This document shows, piece by piece, positions 1 through 6,341 of a DNA stretch of 9,608 nucleotides. The notes beneath the pieces are model-generated. The model did not search any database. It saw nothing but the letters and a program-made list of their open reading frames with translations, and had not been told where the DNA came from. Numbering within the stretch: the first letter of the stretch is position 1; each line of letters starts with the position of its first letter. Source of the stretch: an uncultured Woeseiaceae bacterium (GTDB taxonomy: Bacteria; Pseudomonadota; Gammaproteobacteria; Woeseiales; Woeseiaceae); assembly GCA_947259435.1 (NCBI GenBank), contig CAMYMP010000054.1, forward strand, positions 1 through 9,608, in the 5' to 3' direction. The position numbers and the translations under genes were made by a program.

Positions 1-55
1 CCGCACAATCCGCCAGTAATGTCGGAAGCGATCACGATTACGGTCGAATAGGTAG
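1..55. other. left-edge sequence, no assignable gene
   Basis: Too short to assign. One plus-strand frame is open from base 1 to a TAG at 49-51 and could be the last 16 residues of a gene entering from the left. A minus-strand frame is also open from a possible GTG at 78 through base 1 and could be the start of a divergent gene. Neither peptide is recognisable. The plus-strand stop lies just before the proposed mvaS promoter, which fits a gene ending there, but this is only suggestive. Confidence 0.25.
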
Positions 56-84
56 TTGAGAGACAGCGCCCGGACCACTAAAAT
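56..84 (+). promoter_or_regulatory. sigma70-type promoter of mvaS
   Basis: A -35 box TTGAGA (56-61, 5 of 6 to consensus) and a -10 box TAAAAT (79-84, 5 of 6) are separated by exactly 17 bases. Transcription would begin near base 91, giving a leader of about 19 bases before the ATG at 110. The TTG that could be read as an upstream in-frame start of mvaS is the first three bases of this -35 box and directly follows an in-frame TAG (53-55). This argues that translation starts at 110. No operator or riboswitch fits in so short a leader. Confidence 0.6.
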
Positions 85-109
85 CGCCGGGCTACCGGAC
101 ATTCCCCTC

Positions 110-1597
110 ATGACTCGACCCAGCAAAAACAAGAACATCGGCATCAGCGGCCTTGCCGCGTATGTCCCACCGTATCGGGTCTGGCTCGAGGATTGGTGCG
201 ACTGGACACATAATCAGTGGCCCAAGATCCGCGAGGTCGTCGGCCGCAGTTTCCGCGTGCGTGGCCCGGATCAGAGCGTCTATACCATGGCCGCCACCGC
301 GGTCATGCGCCTCATCGAACAGTATGACGTCGATCCGACGCGCGTTAAGTTCCTCGGTCTCGGTACCGAGTCGAGCACCGATAACTCGGCCGGCGCAATC
401 ATCGTCAAAGGCATGGTCGACCGGGCGCTCGAGGCGCGCGGCAAGCCGCCCATCGCCAGGAGCTGCGAAGTTCCGGAGTTCAAACATGCGTGCCTCGGCG
501 GCGTTTACGGTATGAAGGGCGCAATTCGCCATCTGGCGCTCGACGGCGCCGGCGGGCAGGCAATCGTTGTCTGCGCGGATATCGCGGAGTATGCGCGCGG
601 TTCAAGCGGCGAGCCCACCCAGGGTGCCGGCGCGGTAGCGATGCTGCTCGAGGAAGACCCAAAGCTGGCAATCGTCGACCTGCCAGCGTCGGGCTCGGCG
701 TCAGACTACCGCATCATGGATTTCCGCAAACCGATGTCGCGCTTTTGCGGACAGGATCGATCGCAGACACATCAGGTTCAGGACTTCCCGGTATTCAACG
801 GCAAGTACTCCACGACCTGCTATGTCGACGAGACGCTGCATGCATTGGATGACATGTATAAAAAGCGCAACCTGAGCCCGGCGAGCTACTTGCGCTCGCT
901 CAAGACCGTATTTCTGCATCGGCCGTATCGCCGCATGCCGGAGACAGGCTGGGCCGTTTCCTATCTGTTTGCGATAAGTCAGGGAAACGCCGAGGACCGC
1001 GCCGAACTCGCGTCGTATTGCTATGAAGCCGGCATTGACGCGGAGCAGCTGCGGGCAGAGATGCTCAGCAAGCCTGAGATCGTTGCGCTTGCTGAACCCG
1101 AACGGCTGCAATATGAAGCTTACCCGCTAACGATGGCTGTACTGCGCGTGTTCCGCGCATCGCGCCACTTCCGACGAGAGATTCTGGACAAGCTCGCACT
1201 TGGCAGCGACACGATGCTCGATCTCGGCAATCTCTATACGGCAGCTCTACCGGCATGGATGGCCGCAGGATTCGAGCAGGCGCTCGACGAAGACTCTTTG
1301 GCAACGGGCGAGGAAGTTCTGACGCTCGGCTACGGCAGCGGCGATGCCGCCGAAGTCATACCATTCTTTATGGCCGACGGCTGGCGCGACGCGACTGCAG
1401 CGATCGGTTTCGGTGAGGTGATGCAGTTCGCCGTCGATCTCAACCATGAGCAGTACATCGCGTTGCACGACGGCCACCATGCGACAGGCCTCGACTGCTA
1501 TGTGCCCAGTAATGAGTTTGTCATAGACTATGTCGGCAAGGCCGACGAGCGGCATTTCACCGATCTGGGCATCGAGTATTACCGCTACGTCAGCTAG
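110..1597 (+). CDS. mvaS: hydroxymethylglutaryl-CoA synthase
   Basis: This enzyme condenses acetyl-CoA with acetoacetyl-CoA to HMG-CoA, the first committed step of the cytosolic mevalonate pathway. It is a thiolase-fold protein of 495 residues from the ATG at 110. By comparison with Staphylococcus aureus MvaS as I recall it, the Glu-Cys-His catalytic triad is present: E87 in GLGTESS, C128 in FKHACLGG and H270 in FLHRPYRRM. The family blocks SGEPTQGAGAVAM, GNLYTAALPAW and LGYGSGD are also there. The protein is about 100 residues longer than the staphylococcal enzyme. About 60 of these sit between H270 and GNLYT, and there is extra sequence at the C-terminus. No clear Shine-Dalgarno precedes the ATG. 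The start was chosen because the upstream TTG lies in the promoter and follows a stop. It is transcribed alone and converges on idi, sharing a CTAG stop palindrome with it. Confidence 0.95.
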   Translation: MTRPSKNKNIGISGLAAYVPPYRVWLEDWCDWTHNQWPKIREVVGRSFRVRGPDQSVYTMAATAVMRLIEQYDVDPTRVKFLGLGTESSTDNSAGAIIVKGMVDRALEARGKPPIARSCEVPEFKHACLGGVYGMKGAIRHLALDGAGGQAIVVCADIAEYARGSSGEPTQGAGAVAMLLEEDPKLAIVDLPASGSASDYRIMDFRKPMSRFCGQDRSQTHQVQDFPVFNGKYSTTCYVDETLHALDDMYKKRNLSPASYLRSLKTVFLHRPYRRMPETGWAVSYLFAISQGNAEDRAELASYCYEAGIDAEQLRAEMLSKPEIVALAEPERLQYEAYPLTMAVLRVFRASRHFRREILDKLALGSDTMLDLGNLYTAALPAWMAAGFEQALDEDSLATGEEVLTLGYGSGDAAEVIPFFMADGWRDATAAIGFGEVMQFAVDLNHEQYIALHDGHHATGLDCYVPSNEFVIDYVGKADERHFTDLGIEYYRYVS

Positions 1598-2166
1598 CGA
1601 CGGCAGTAAGCTGCCAGGCGCTCAGCGTAATCGCTCTTGAGCGCCCGCCATTCCAGCTTGAACCAGGGCGTGAATATCGCCGGTGACACGGCAAACTCGT
1701 TGTCCAAATCGTCTGGCCGTATGAACCTGATTGCCGAGATCTCGTGTTCGTTTGGCTCTATCGGGCCGTCGATGCTGCCGAGATATACGTGGCAAAGCTC
1801 ATTCTCGGAACCTTCCTCGCCGAATTCTGCCTGGTATTGGAACTTGTAGACGAACTCCAGGGCGGATTCGATATGCAGTTCGTCACGCAGTCGCCGCCGC
1901 GTCGCCACGAGCATCGATTCGTTGCGTCGCGGATGACTGCAAATGCTGTTGGACCAGTAGCCGGGCCAAAGCCGTTTCGATGCGCTGCGCTGCTGCAAAA
2001 GCAACTCGCCTTTCGCGTTGAAAAGGAACAGCGAAAACGCACGATGTAACACGCCGCCAGCGCTGTGGCACTCCGCTTTGGACAGAACCCCGGTTTCGTT
2101 GTCGTCGGCATCAACGAGGATCAGTTCCTCAGCCTCCGACGATACGATCTTATGCTTGCTCGCCAC
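1594..2166 (-). CDS. idi: isopentenyl-diphosphate delta-isomerase, type 1
   Basis: Idi interconverts IPP and DMAPP. It is indispensable when the mevalonate route is used, because that route makes only IPP. The 190-residue protein is a Nudix-fold type 1 enzyme, close in length to E. coli Idi (about 182). Key residues align: the metal-binding histidines H34, H41 and H78, the catalytic cysteine C76 in NSICSHP, and the glutamates E121 and E123 in ENELCHVY. The start is GTG at 2166. An AGGAAAG Shine-Dalgarno (2178-2172) overlaps the stop codon of the upstream HMGR-mevalonate kinase gene, and the two genes are 10 bases apart, so they are cotranscribed and probably translationally coupled. It is the last gene of the leftward operon. 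Its TAG stop uses the same CTAG bases as the mvaS stop. Confidence 0.97.
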   Translation of the reverse strand: MASKHKIVSSEAEELILVDADDNETGVLSKAECHSAGGVLHRAFSLFLFNAKGELLLQQRSASKRLWPGYWSNSICSHPRRNESMLVATRRRLRDELHIESALEFVYKFQYQAEFGEEGSENELCHVYLGSIDGPIEPNEHEISAIRFIRPDDLDNEFAVSPAIFTPWFKLEWRALKSDYAERLAAYCRR

Positions 2167-2176
2167 TCGCGCTTTC

Positions 2177-4387
2177 CTATGCCTGGGCCAGGCTCAGGGT
2201 CCTGAACCCTGCCGCGCCAAGCGCGGCGCAGACACTATCCGCGGTTCCGGGACACAGCGCCACGATCGATCCGCCGCCGCCGGCTCCGGTCACTTTCGCG
2301 CCGGCCGCCCCGGCAGCTCGGGCGATGCTCACCATATTGTCCAGTTCCGCTGTCGAAACTTCTATAGCGTTCAACAGACCGTGACAGATATTCATAAGCA
2401 AGCCCAGCTTCGAGTAATCGGCATTTGCGAGGGCGACGGCGCCGGACTGACTGAGCGCACCCATCTGATCGAATATTGCGTCGTAACTCGATCGACTCCG
2501 ATCGCGCCGTGCACGCACGCCTGCAACCTGTTCCATCGTCAGGCCCGATTTGCTGCTGCAGCCGATGACGAGTGGCGGGGGTTCGACCAACATCAGTTTT
2601 TCCAGCTCCAGCGAGCCGGTGTTGCGAAACAGCATTGCTTCGCCGCAAGTTGCGATCGTATTGTCCACTCCTGAAGGCGTGCCGTGCGCCAGCTTTTCAC
2701 ACTCGAACGCAATCGCGTTGATCTTCGCGTCATCCAGCCCGAGCCCGAGTTCGGCGCTGAACGCGCGCAGTATCGCAACAGCGAATGCCGCCGAGGAGCC
2801 GAGACCCATCGCGCGCGGCAGCACGGAGTGCAGGCGAATCGAGAAACGAGCATCCGCGACGCCGAGTTCCTTTTGAATCAGCGCCACAGCCGCGTCCATG
2901 CCGCTTGCGTCACCATAGTCGATTTCTTGCGACACGCCCCACTCGGGCACGCTAAGCGTTGACTCTTTTTCACTCGCCGCAACCTCGGCGGTCACGGCGC
3001 CCGCGATCGGCAGAGCAAGGGCGTGCCTGCCATATACCACGGCGTGCTCGCCGAACAGGATGACCTTGCCGGCCGCTGTCCCAGCGGGTGTCCCGCGCAT
3101 CTTCTGCGCCCGTTTGGCGGCGAGAATCTCGGTGGCTTTCCATGCCTTGATCTTCCCCCCGGCAATCAGCTCTTCGACGACATCGTCAAACAACTCGTCC
3201 GGGACACCGGCACTCGATGCGACGCTGCGCGCGTGAAGCTTCATGTGCCCTTCCTGAATGCCACTTGTCGCCAGGGCCTTTAGCGCGGCGAAGTTCTGCG
3301 CCAAACCCACCGCGGCCATCAGCTCCGCGAGTTCACGCGCCGCCGAAGTACCGGCGATGCGCAATCCAAGGGTCGCGCCAGTATTGGCTTCGAGAGTTCC
3401 GCCAACTACGCCGACTTTAAGTGGGACAGTTATCCTGCCAGTCAGATCACCCTGTTCGTCAGCAGACCAGGTCGCGAGCGGCAGGTAGCGTCCGGTCGTT
3501 GCCGCGTACGCGTGCGCTCCGGCCTCGATCGCTCGCCAGTCGTTGCCTGTCGCGATGGCCAGCGCATCGATGCCGTTCATGACACCTTTGTTGTGTGTTG
3601 CCGCTCTGTACGGATCGACGCGTGCAATGTCGCTCGCCAGTATGATCTGATCGCGCACGGTTGCAGCCGCGATTTCCCGCGCTGCAAGATCGTCGAGCCG
3701 GTAGCGAACGCCGGCCGTTACCAGCGCACGGTCCGCGAGGTTAGACAAAATCCGCAGCGCGACTTTGCCACCACACATTTCGCCGATCCTCGGCGCGACC
3801 GCTTCGCAGATCGTGTTGACCAGATTTGCCCCCATTGCGTCACACGTGTCGACAACGAGGTGCACGACCACCACCTGCTCCCCGCCATCGAGATCGATGG
3901 ATCGCAGCTCGATGTCCCGCACGCCGCCGCCCCGGTCACTCAGGCGCGGATGCACGGCATTCGCTAGAGCAAGCAGGTCCTCCCGGCTTGCGTCGATCCT
4001 CTCGAGTGCCGCGACAACGTCAGGTACGCCGGCAATGTGAACCTGGCCGACGAGCATCAGCTCCTCGCACCGCGACGTAAATCCGCCGCCCGCACGCGCC
4101 AGCAGCGCGGCGCTGCTCGTCGCAGCGACGATCGAAGGCTCCTCAACAACCATGGGCACGATGTAATCACGACCGTTGACGACGAAGTTCGGTGCGATTG
4201 CAAACGGCAGTCCGAAAACACCGACGACATTTTCGATCATTTTGTCGGCTGTTGCAGGCAACAACGTGTGTCTGCCTTGACGTAACAGTTCGGCATCGTC
4301 ATTTCGCAACCAGCCGAGGCGCTGCAGTTCGTCGATGCGCTCTGCAACGCTGAGTCGATAAAAGCCGCTGATTCGCGAGTCGCTCAC
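2177..4387 (-). CDS. mvaA-mvaK1: fused class II HMG-CoA reductase / mevalonate kinase
   Basis: One uninterrupted 736-residue chain carries two consecutive enzymes. Residues 1 to about 430 are class II HMG-CoA reductase (HMG-CoA to mevalonate). The Pseudomonas mevalonii catalytic residues fall at identical positions: E83 (VVEEPSIVAA), K267 (THNKGVMNG), D283 (GNDWRAIEAGAH) and H381 (EGHMKLHAR), with the DAMGAN cofactor motif at 183-188. Residues from about 431 are a GHMP-family mevalonate kinase (mevalonate to 5-phosphomevalonate). It shows GKVILFGEHAVVYG (440-453), PRAMGLGSSAA (524-534), HGTPSGVDN with D575, and the third motif TGAGGGGS (700-707). The linker is almost absent. GTG at 4387 was chosen because it overlaps the mvaK2 stop as GTGA, has a GGGAGGA Shine-Dalgarno, and gives an N-terminus resembling P. 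mevalonii HMGR. A GTG at 4417 would add 10 unrelated residues. Both halves look intact. Confidence 0.95.
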   Translation of the reverse strand: MSDSRISGFYRLSVAERIDELQRLGWLRNDDAELLRQGRHTLLPATADKMIENVVGVFGLPFAIAPNFVVNGRDYIVPMVVEEPSIVAATSSAALLARAGGGFTSRCEELMLVGQVHIAGVPDVVAALERIDASREDLLALANAVHPRLSDRGGGVRDIELRSIDLDGGEQVVVVHLVVDTCDAMGANLVNTICEAVAPRIGEMCGGKVALRILSNLADRALVTAGVRYRLDDLAAREIAAATVRDQIILASDIARVDPYRAATHNKGVMNGIDALAIATGNDWRAIEAGAHAYAATTGRYLPLATWSADEQGDLTGRITVPLKVGVVGGTLEANTGATLGLRIAGTSAARELAELMAAVGLAQNFAALKALATSGIQEGHMKLHARSVASSAGVPDELFDDVVEELIAGGKIKAWKATEILAAKRAQKMRGTPAGTAAGKVILFGEHAVVYGRHALALPIAGAVTAEVAASEKESTLSVPEWGVSQEIDYGDASGMDAAVALIQKELGVADARFSIRLHSVLPRAMGLGSSAAFAVAILRAFSAELGLGLDDAKINAIAFECEKLAHGTPSGVDNTIATCGEAMLFRNTGSLELEKLMLVEPPPLVIGCSSKSGLTMEQVAGVRARRDRSRSSYDAIFDQMGALSQSGAVALANADYSKLGLLMNICHGLLNAIEVSTAELDNMVSIARAAGAAGAKVTGAGGGGSIVALCPGTADSVCAALGAAGFRTLSLAQA

Positions 4388-5397
4388 TGTTCCTCCCGCA
4401 CGACCCGCACGCCGCACAGCTCGATGCCCATATCCAAAGCACGGAAATTTTCCGGCAACTCGCCGTCGATAAATGCCCGGACCGCAGCATCATCTTCGGC
4501 GAATACAACACCGACATCGCCGCCACCGGCGCCGCAGGGCTTGTAGACCAGTCCCGCGGCATCCGCGCTCGCAACCAGTTCGCCATGCCCAGCATCGAAT
4601 ATGCCAAGTTCGTGGTCAATACTGAACGCTCGCAGCACGCTGGTGTAATCACGATACTCGTCGAGAATCGCTCGCGCCGTGCCAGCGCGCCAGGCGTCGC
4701 ATATGCGCACCGCCGCCTGGGCCAGCGCAGCGCGTGTTGGCCTCCTGTCCTGCCGACCGAGATGCTCCAGTTTCGCGGCTGTGCATGTGGATGCGCCGCT
4801 CCATAGCAGCGCATACGCCAGCCCGTCCGGCCAGGCCAACTGTTCCGCCGCCCCGCTGCTCAGGCGGTACTCGATGAGGCCGCCTGCCGAGCAGCATGCG
4901 ATGTCAGCGCCGCTGCCGAGGCCGCCCTGGAACTGGCGATGTGCGGCAGACGCAATGCTCGTCGCCTCCACGCTGGTTGCCATCACTTCGCAAAGCGCAG
5001 CGGTCAACGCTACCGTCAAGGCCGCGCTCGAACCAATGCCTATTTTTGTGCCACTTTCAGAATCGCGAAAATCATTCGTATCGAGCGTGATCGACAGCGA
5101 TGTGTTGCACTCCATCTCCGCCGTGCGCCAGACCTCATTGACGAGCCTGAACTCTTGTGCGCCGGACAGCCATTCACAATCGCCGTTGCGATCTTTGAAT
5201 CGTCCCGTGACGCTGCTGAAGCCGGGCGCCGAAACCGTGTGATGGTCGCCCGCAGCGCGGTCGATGGTCACACGTGCCCGTCTATTGACTGCCATGCAAA
5301 CCGCCGGCGCACCATCCAGCACCGCGTACTCGCCGCACAGCACCAGCTTGCCGGGCGCACTCGCGAATACCGGCATCGATGCGCCTGGTTCAGACAT
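4384..5397 (-). CDS. mvaK2: phosphomevalonate kinase (GHMP kinase)
   Basis: This kinase phosphorylates 5-phosphomevalonate to 5-diphosphomevalonate with ATP. The 337-residue protein shows GHMP motif 1 as SAPGKLVLCGEYAVLDG (about 13-29), the ATP loop KIGIGSSAA (118-126), and the phosphomevalonate kinase signature FQGGLGSGADIA with D165. The C-terminal glycine loop KPCGAGGGDVGVV spans about 286-298. GEYAVLDG in place of the GEHAVVYG of mevalonate kinase, and the QGGxGSGxD block, separate it from the neighbouring kinases. The ATG at 5397 overlaps the mvaD stop by eight bases (ATGTCTGA). An alternative ATG at 5376 has a better-placed AGG seven bases upstream and would give 330 residues, so the start is uncertain by seven codons. 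The 3' end overlaps the next gene as GTGA. Assignment as phosphomevalonate kinase also follows from its being the only candidate for this step here. Confidence 0.88.
   Translation of the reverse strand: MSEPGASMPVFASAPGKLVLCGEYAVLDGAPAVCMAVNRRARVTIDRAAGDHHTVSAPGFSSVTGRFKDRNGDCEWLSGAQEFRLVNEVWRTAEMECNTSLSITLDTNDFRDSESGTKIGIGSSAALTVALTAALCEVMATSVEATSIASAAHRQFQGGLGSGADIACCSAGGLIEYRLSSGAAEQLAWPDGLAYALLWSGASTCTAAKLEHLGRQDRRPTRAALAQAAVRICDAWRAGTARAILDEYRDYTSVLRAFSIDHELGIFDAGHGELVASADAAGLVYKPCGAGGGDVGVVFAEDDAAVRAFIDGELPENFRALDMGIELCGVRVVREEQ
4391..4397 (-). promoter_or_regulatory. strong Shine-Dalgarno of the HMGR-MVK gene
   Basis: The minus strand reads GGGAGGA followed by ACA and then GTGA. The site lies inside the last codons of mvaK2 and sits a few bases before the GTG at 4387, whose first four bases also contain the mvaK2 TGA stop. 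It decides the start of the fusion gene and allows reinitiation by ribosomes ending mvaK2. Confidence 0.75.
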
Positions 5398-6277
5398 CGG
5401 CAATTCGCGCTGCCCCGGCGCCGAGTCCGCTGACGAGAATATCTTCGACGCCGTCGATTTCGCCGAGCGCGTCACGCACGGCGGCTTCATCGTCCACTTC
5501 GCAAACAGCTTTCAGCTGCGGTCCGGCATCGATCGTGAAAAAAACGGCGACGCCGCGGTTCTGTAGTTCCCGAATCGCCTGCATGCATGCCAGTGTCGCG
5601 CTGTTCCAGTAAACGACGGGCGGCCGTGACGCCCACATCACGGAGTGCATTTTCAGACAGTTGTGCTCGGAGATCGATGCAAGCATAGAGAAATCCCGGG
5701 AAGCTATTGCTGTTCTTGCAGCCGCGAGATCACTCTCTTGCTGCTCGACCCAGCGAGCAAAGAACGGCGAGGTCTTGCGACTGAGTTCCATCGCTTCTGT
5801 CGAGCTTACGGGTTTTTGCGCCACAGTCGTGACCGCAACAACAACCCTGAGCGGCCATTCGTCCGCGGGACGCAGGCAGCGTAAGGAAATATCGCTGTCC
5901 GTATTTTCGAGTTCGACGCCCCCTTCCTCCGCAGCGTCCGCCGCGACGACCAGCGCGGCGAAAGCGGATGCCGAGGAAGCGAGGCCCGCGGCGATCGGAA
6001 AGTTGCTGGTGCTGAGCACGCGCGCTGCAGGTCGTTTCCGGCCCGCGACCGTGTCGAGGCAACGCGCGACACGCGGCAACATATCGACACTGTCCCGTCC
6101 GTTGACGGTTAACGCGTCGCCGGACAGTGTATCGTCGAATTCGACGCACATCGTCGTACAGAGGTCGGCGAGCGTAATCGAGATCGAGCCGACCGCCGGG
6201 AGGTTACGACGCGTGTCGCTCTTTCCCCAATACTTGATCAACGCGATATTCGGCTGGGCTCTGGCGGTTGCCCGCAT
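5390..6277 (-). CDS. mvaD: diphosphomevalonate decarboxylase, lacking the GSGSxxR segment
   Basis: This family converts 5-diphosphomevalonate to IPP by ATP-dependent decarboxylation. The 295-residue protein keeps the N-terminal NIALIKYWGK (10-19), the ATP-loop region NFPIAAGLASSASAF (92-106), VSSTEAM (157-163), HNCLKMHSVMW (205-215) and FFTIDAGPQLKAV (246-258) with the presumed catalytic base D250. What is missing is the segment with GSGSxxRS and the GGFxEW that follows. In S. aureus MvaD about 73 residues run from the ASSAS loop to the next conserved strand. Here there are 43, running through DISLRCLRPADEWPLR (129-144). No other frame encodes the lost part, so these bases are physically absent. 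It is either a deletion, an assembly error or a divergent enzyme. It is the first gene of the leftward operon, with a weak AAGAAG before the ATG. Confidence 0.85.
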   Translation of the reverse strand: MRATARAQPNIALIKYWGKSDTRRNLPAVGSISITLADLCTTMCVEFDDTLSGDALTVNGRDSVDMLPRVARCLDTVAGRKRPAARVLSTSNFPIAAGLASSASAFAALVVAADAAEEGGVELENTDSDISLRCLRPADEWPLRVVVAVTTVAQKPVSSTEAMELSRKTSPFFARWVEQQESDLAAARTAIASRDFSMLASISEHNCLKMHSVMWASRPPVVYWNSATLACMQAIRELQNRGVAVFFTIDAGPQLKAVCEVDDEAAVRDALGEIDGVEDILVSGLGAGAARIADV

Positions 6278-6284
6278 AGGCTTC

Positions 6285-6312
6285 TTGGATGGGTAAAAGG
6301 GACGCGAATTAT
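6285..6312 (+). promoter_or_regulatory. possible ispA promoter, overlapping the divergent one
   Basis: TTGGAT (6285-6290, 4 of 6) and AATTAT (6307-6312, 4 of 6) are 16 bases apart and point toward ispA. The proposed -10 shares bases with the minus-strand TATAAT, so the two promoters would compete for polymerase or share a regulator. Both boxes are weak matches, and the call rests mostly on the need for an ispA promoter in this 64-bp gap. Confidence 0.3.
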
Positions 6313-6313
6313 A
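6308..6313 (-). promoter_or_regulatory. -10 box of the leftward mevalonate operon
   Basis: On the minus strand these bases read TATAAT, a perfect sigma70 -10 hexamer in the context GGGCTATAATTCGCG. Transcription would start near 6301, leaving about 24 bases before the mvaD ATG at 6277. At 16-18 bases upstream no good -35 box is present and there is no TG extension, so the promoter may need an activator or be moderate. It is the only promoter-like site upstream of the four overlapping or closely spaced genes. Confidence 0.5.
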
Positions 6314-6341
6314 GCCCAGCCGTGCTGCGCACAGGCCGCAA

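Noticed and set aside
1602..1615. GGCAG-TAAG-CTGCC hairpin just past the mvaS stop as a terminator
   Set aside because: The stem is only 5 bp, it lies in the idi coding sequence, and no T-run follows on either strand.
2018..2674. A 218-codon plus-strand frame over idi and the kinase domain
   Set aside because: It is antisense to the catalytic regions of idi and the mevalonate kinase domain and has no recognisable protein features.
3098..3120. Internal ribosome start giving a separate mevalonate kinase
   Set aside because: An ATG is present at 3100, but the sequence before it has only a weak CAGAAG and no GGAG-type site, so I did not annotate a second gene.
5398..5490. Longer mvaK2 form starting at 5490
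   Set aside because: The extra 31 residues overlap the mvaD C-terminal coding region in another frame and resemble nothing in GHMP kinases, which start close to the SAPGK motif.
5390..6277. mvaD as a frameshifted pseudogene
   Set aside because: The frame is continuous from ATG to stop with conserved motifs on both sides of the gap. The loss is in-frame, so a frameshift is not the explanation.
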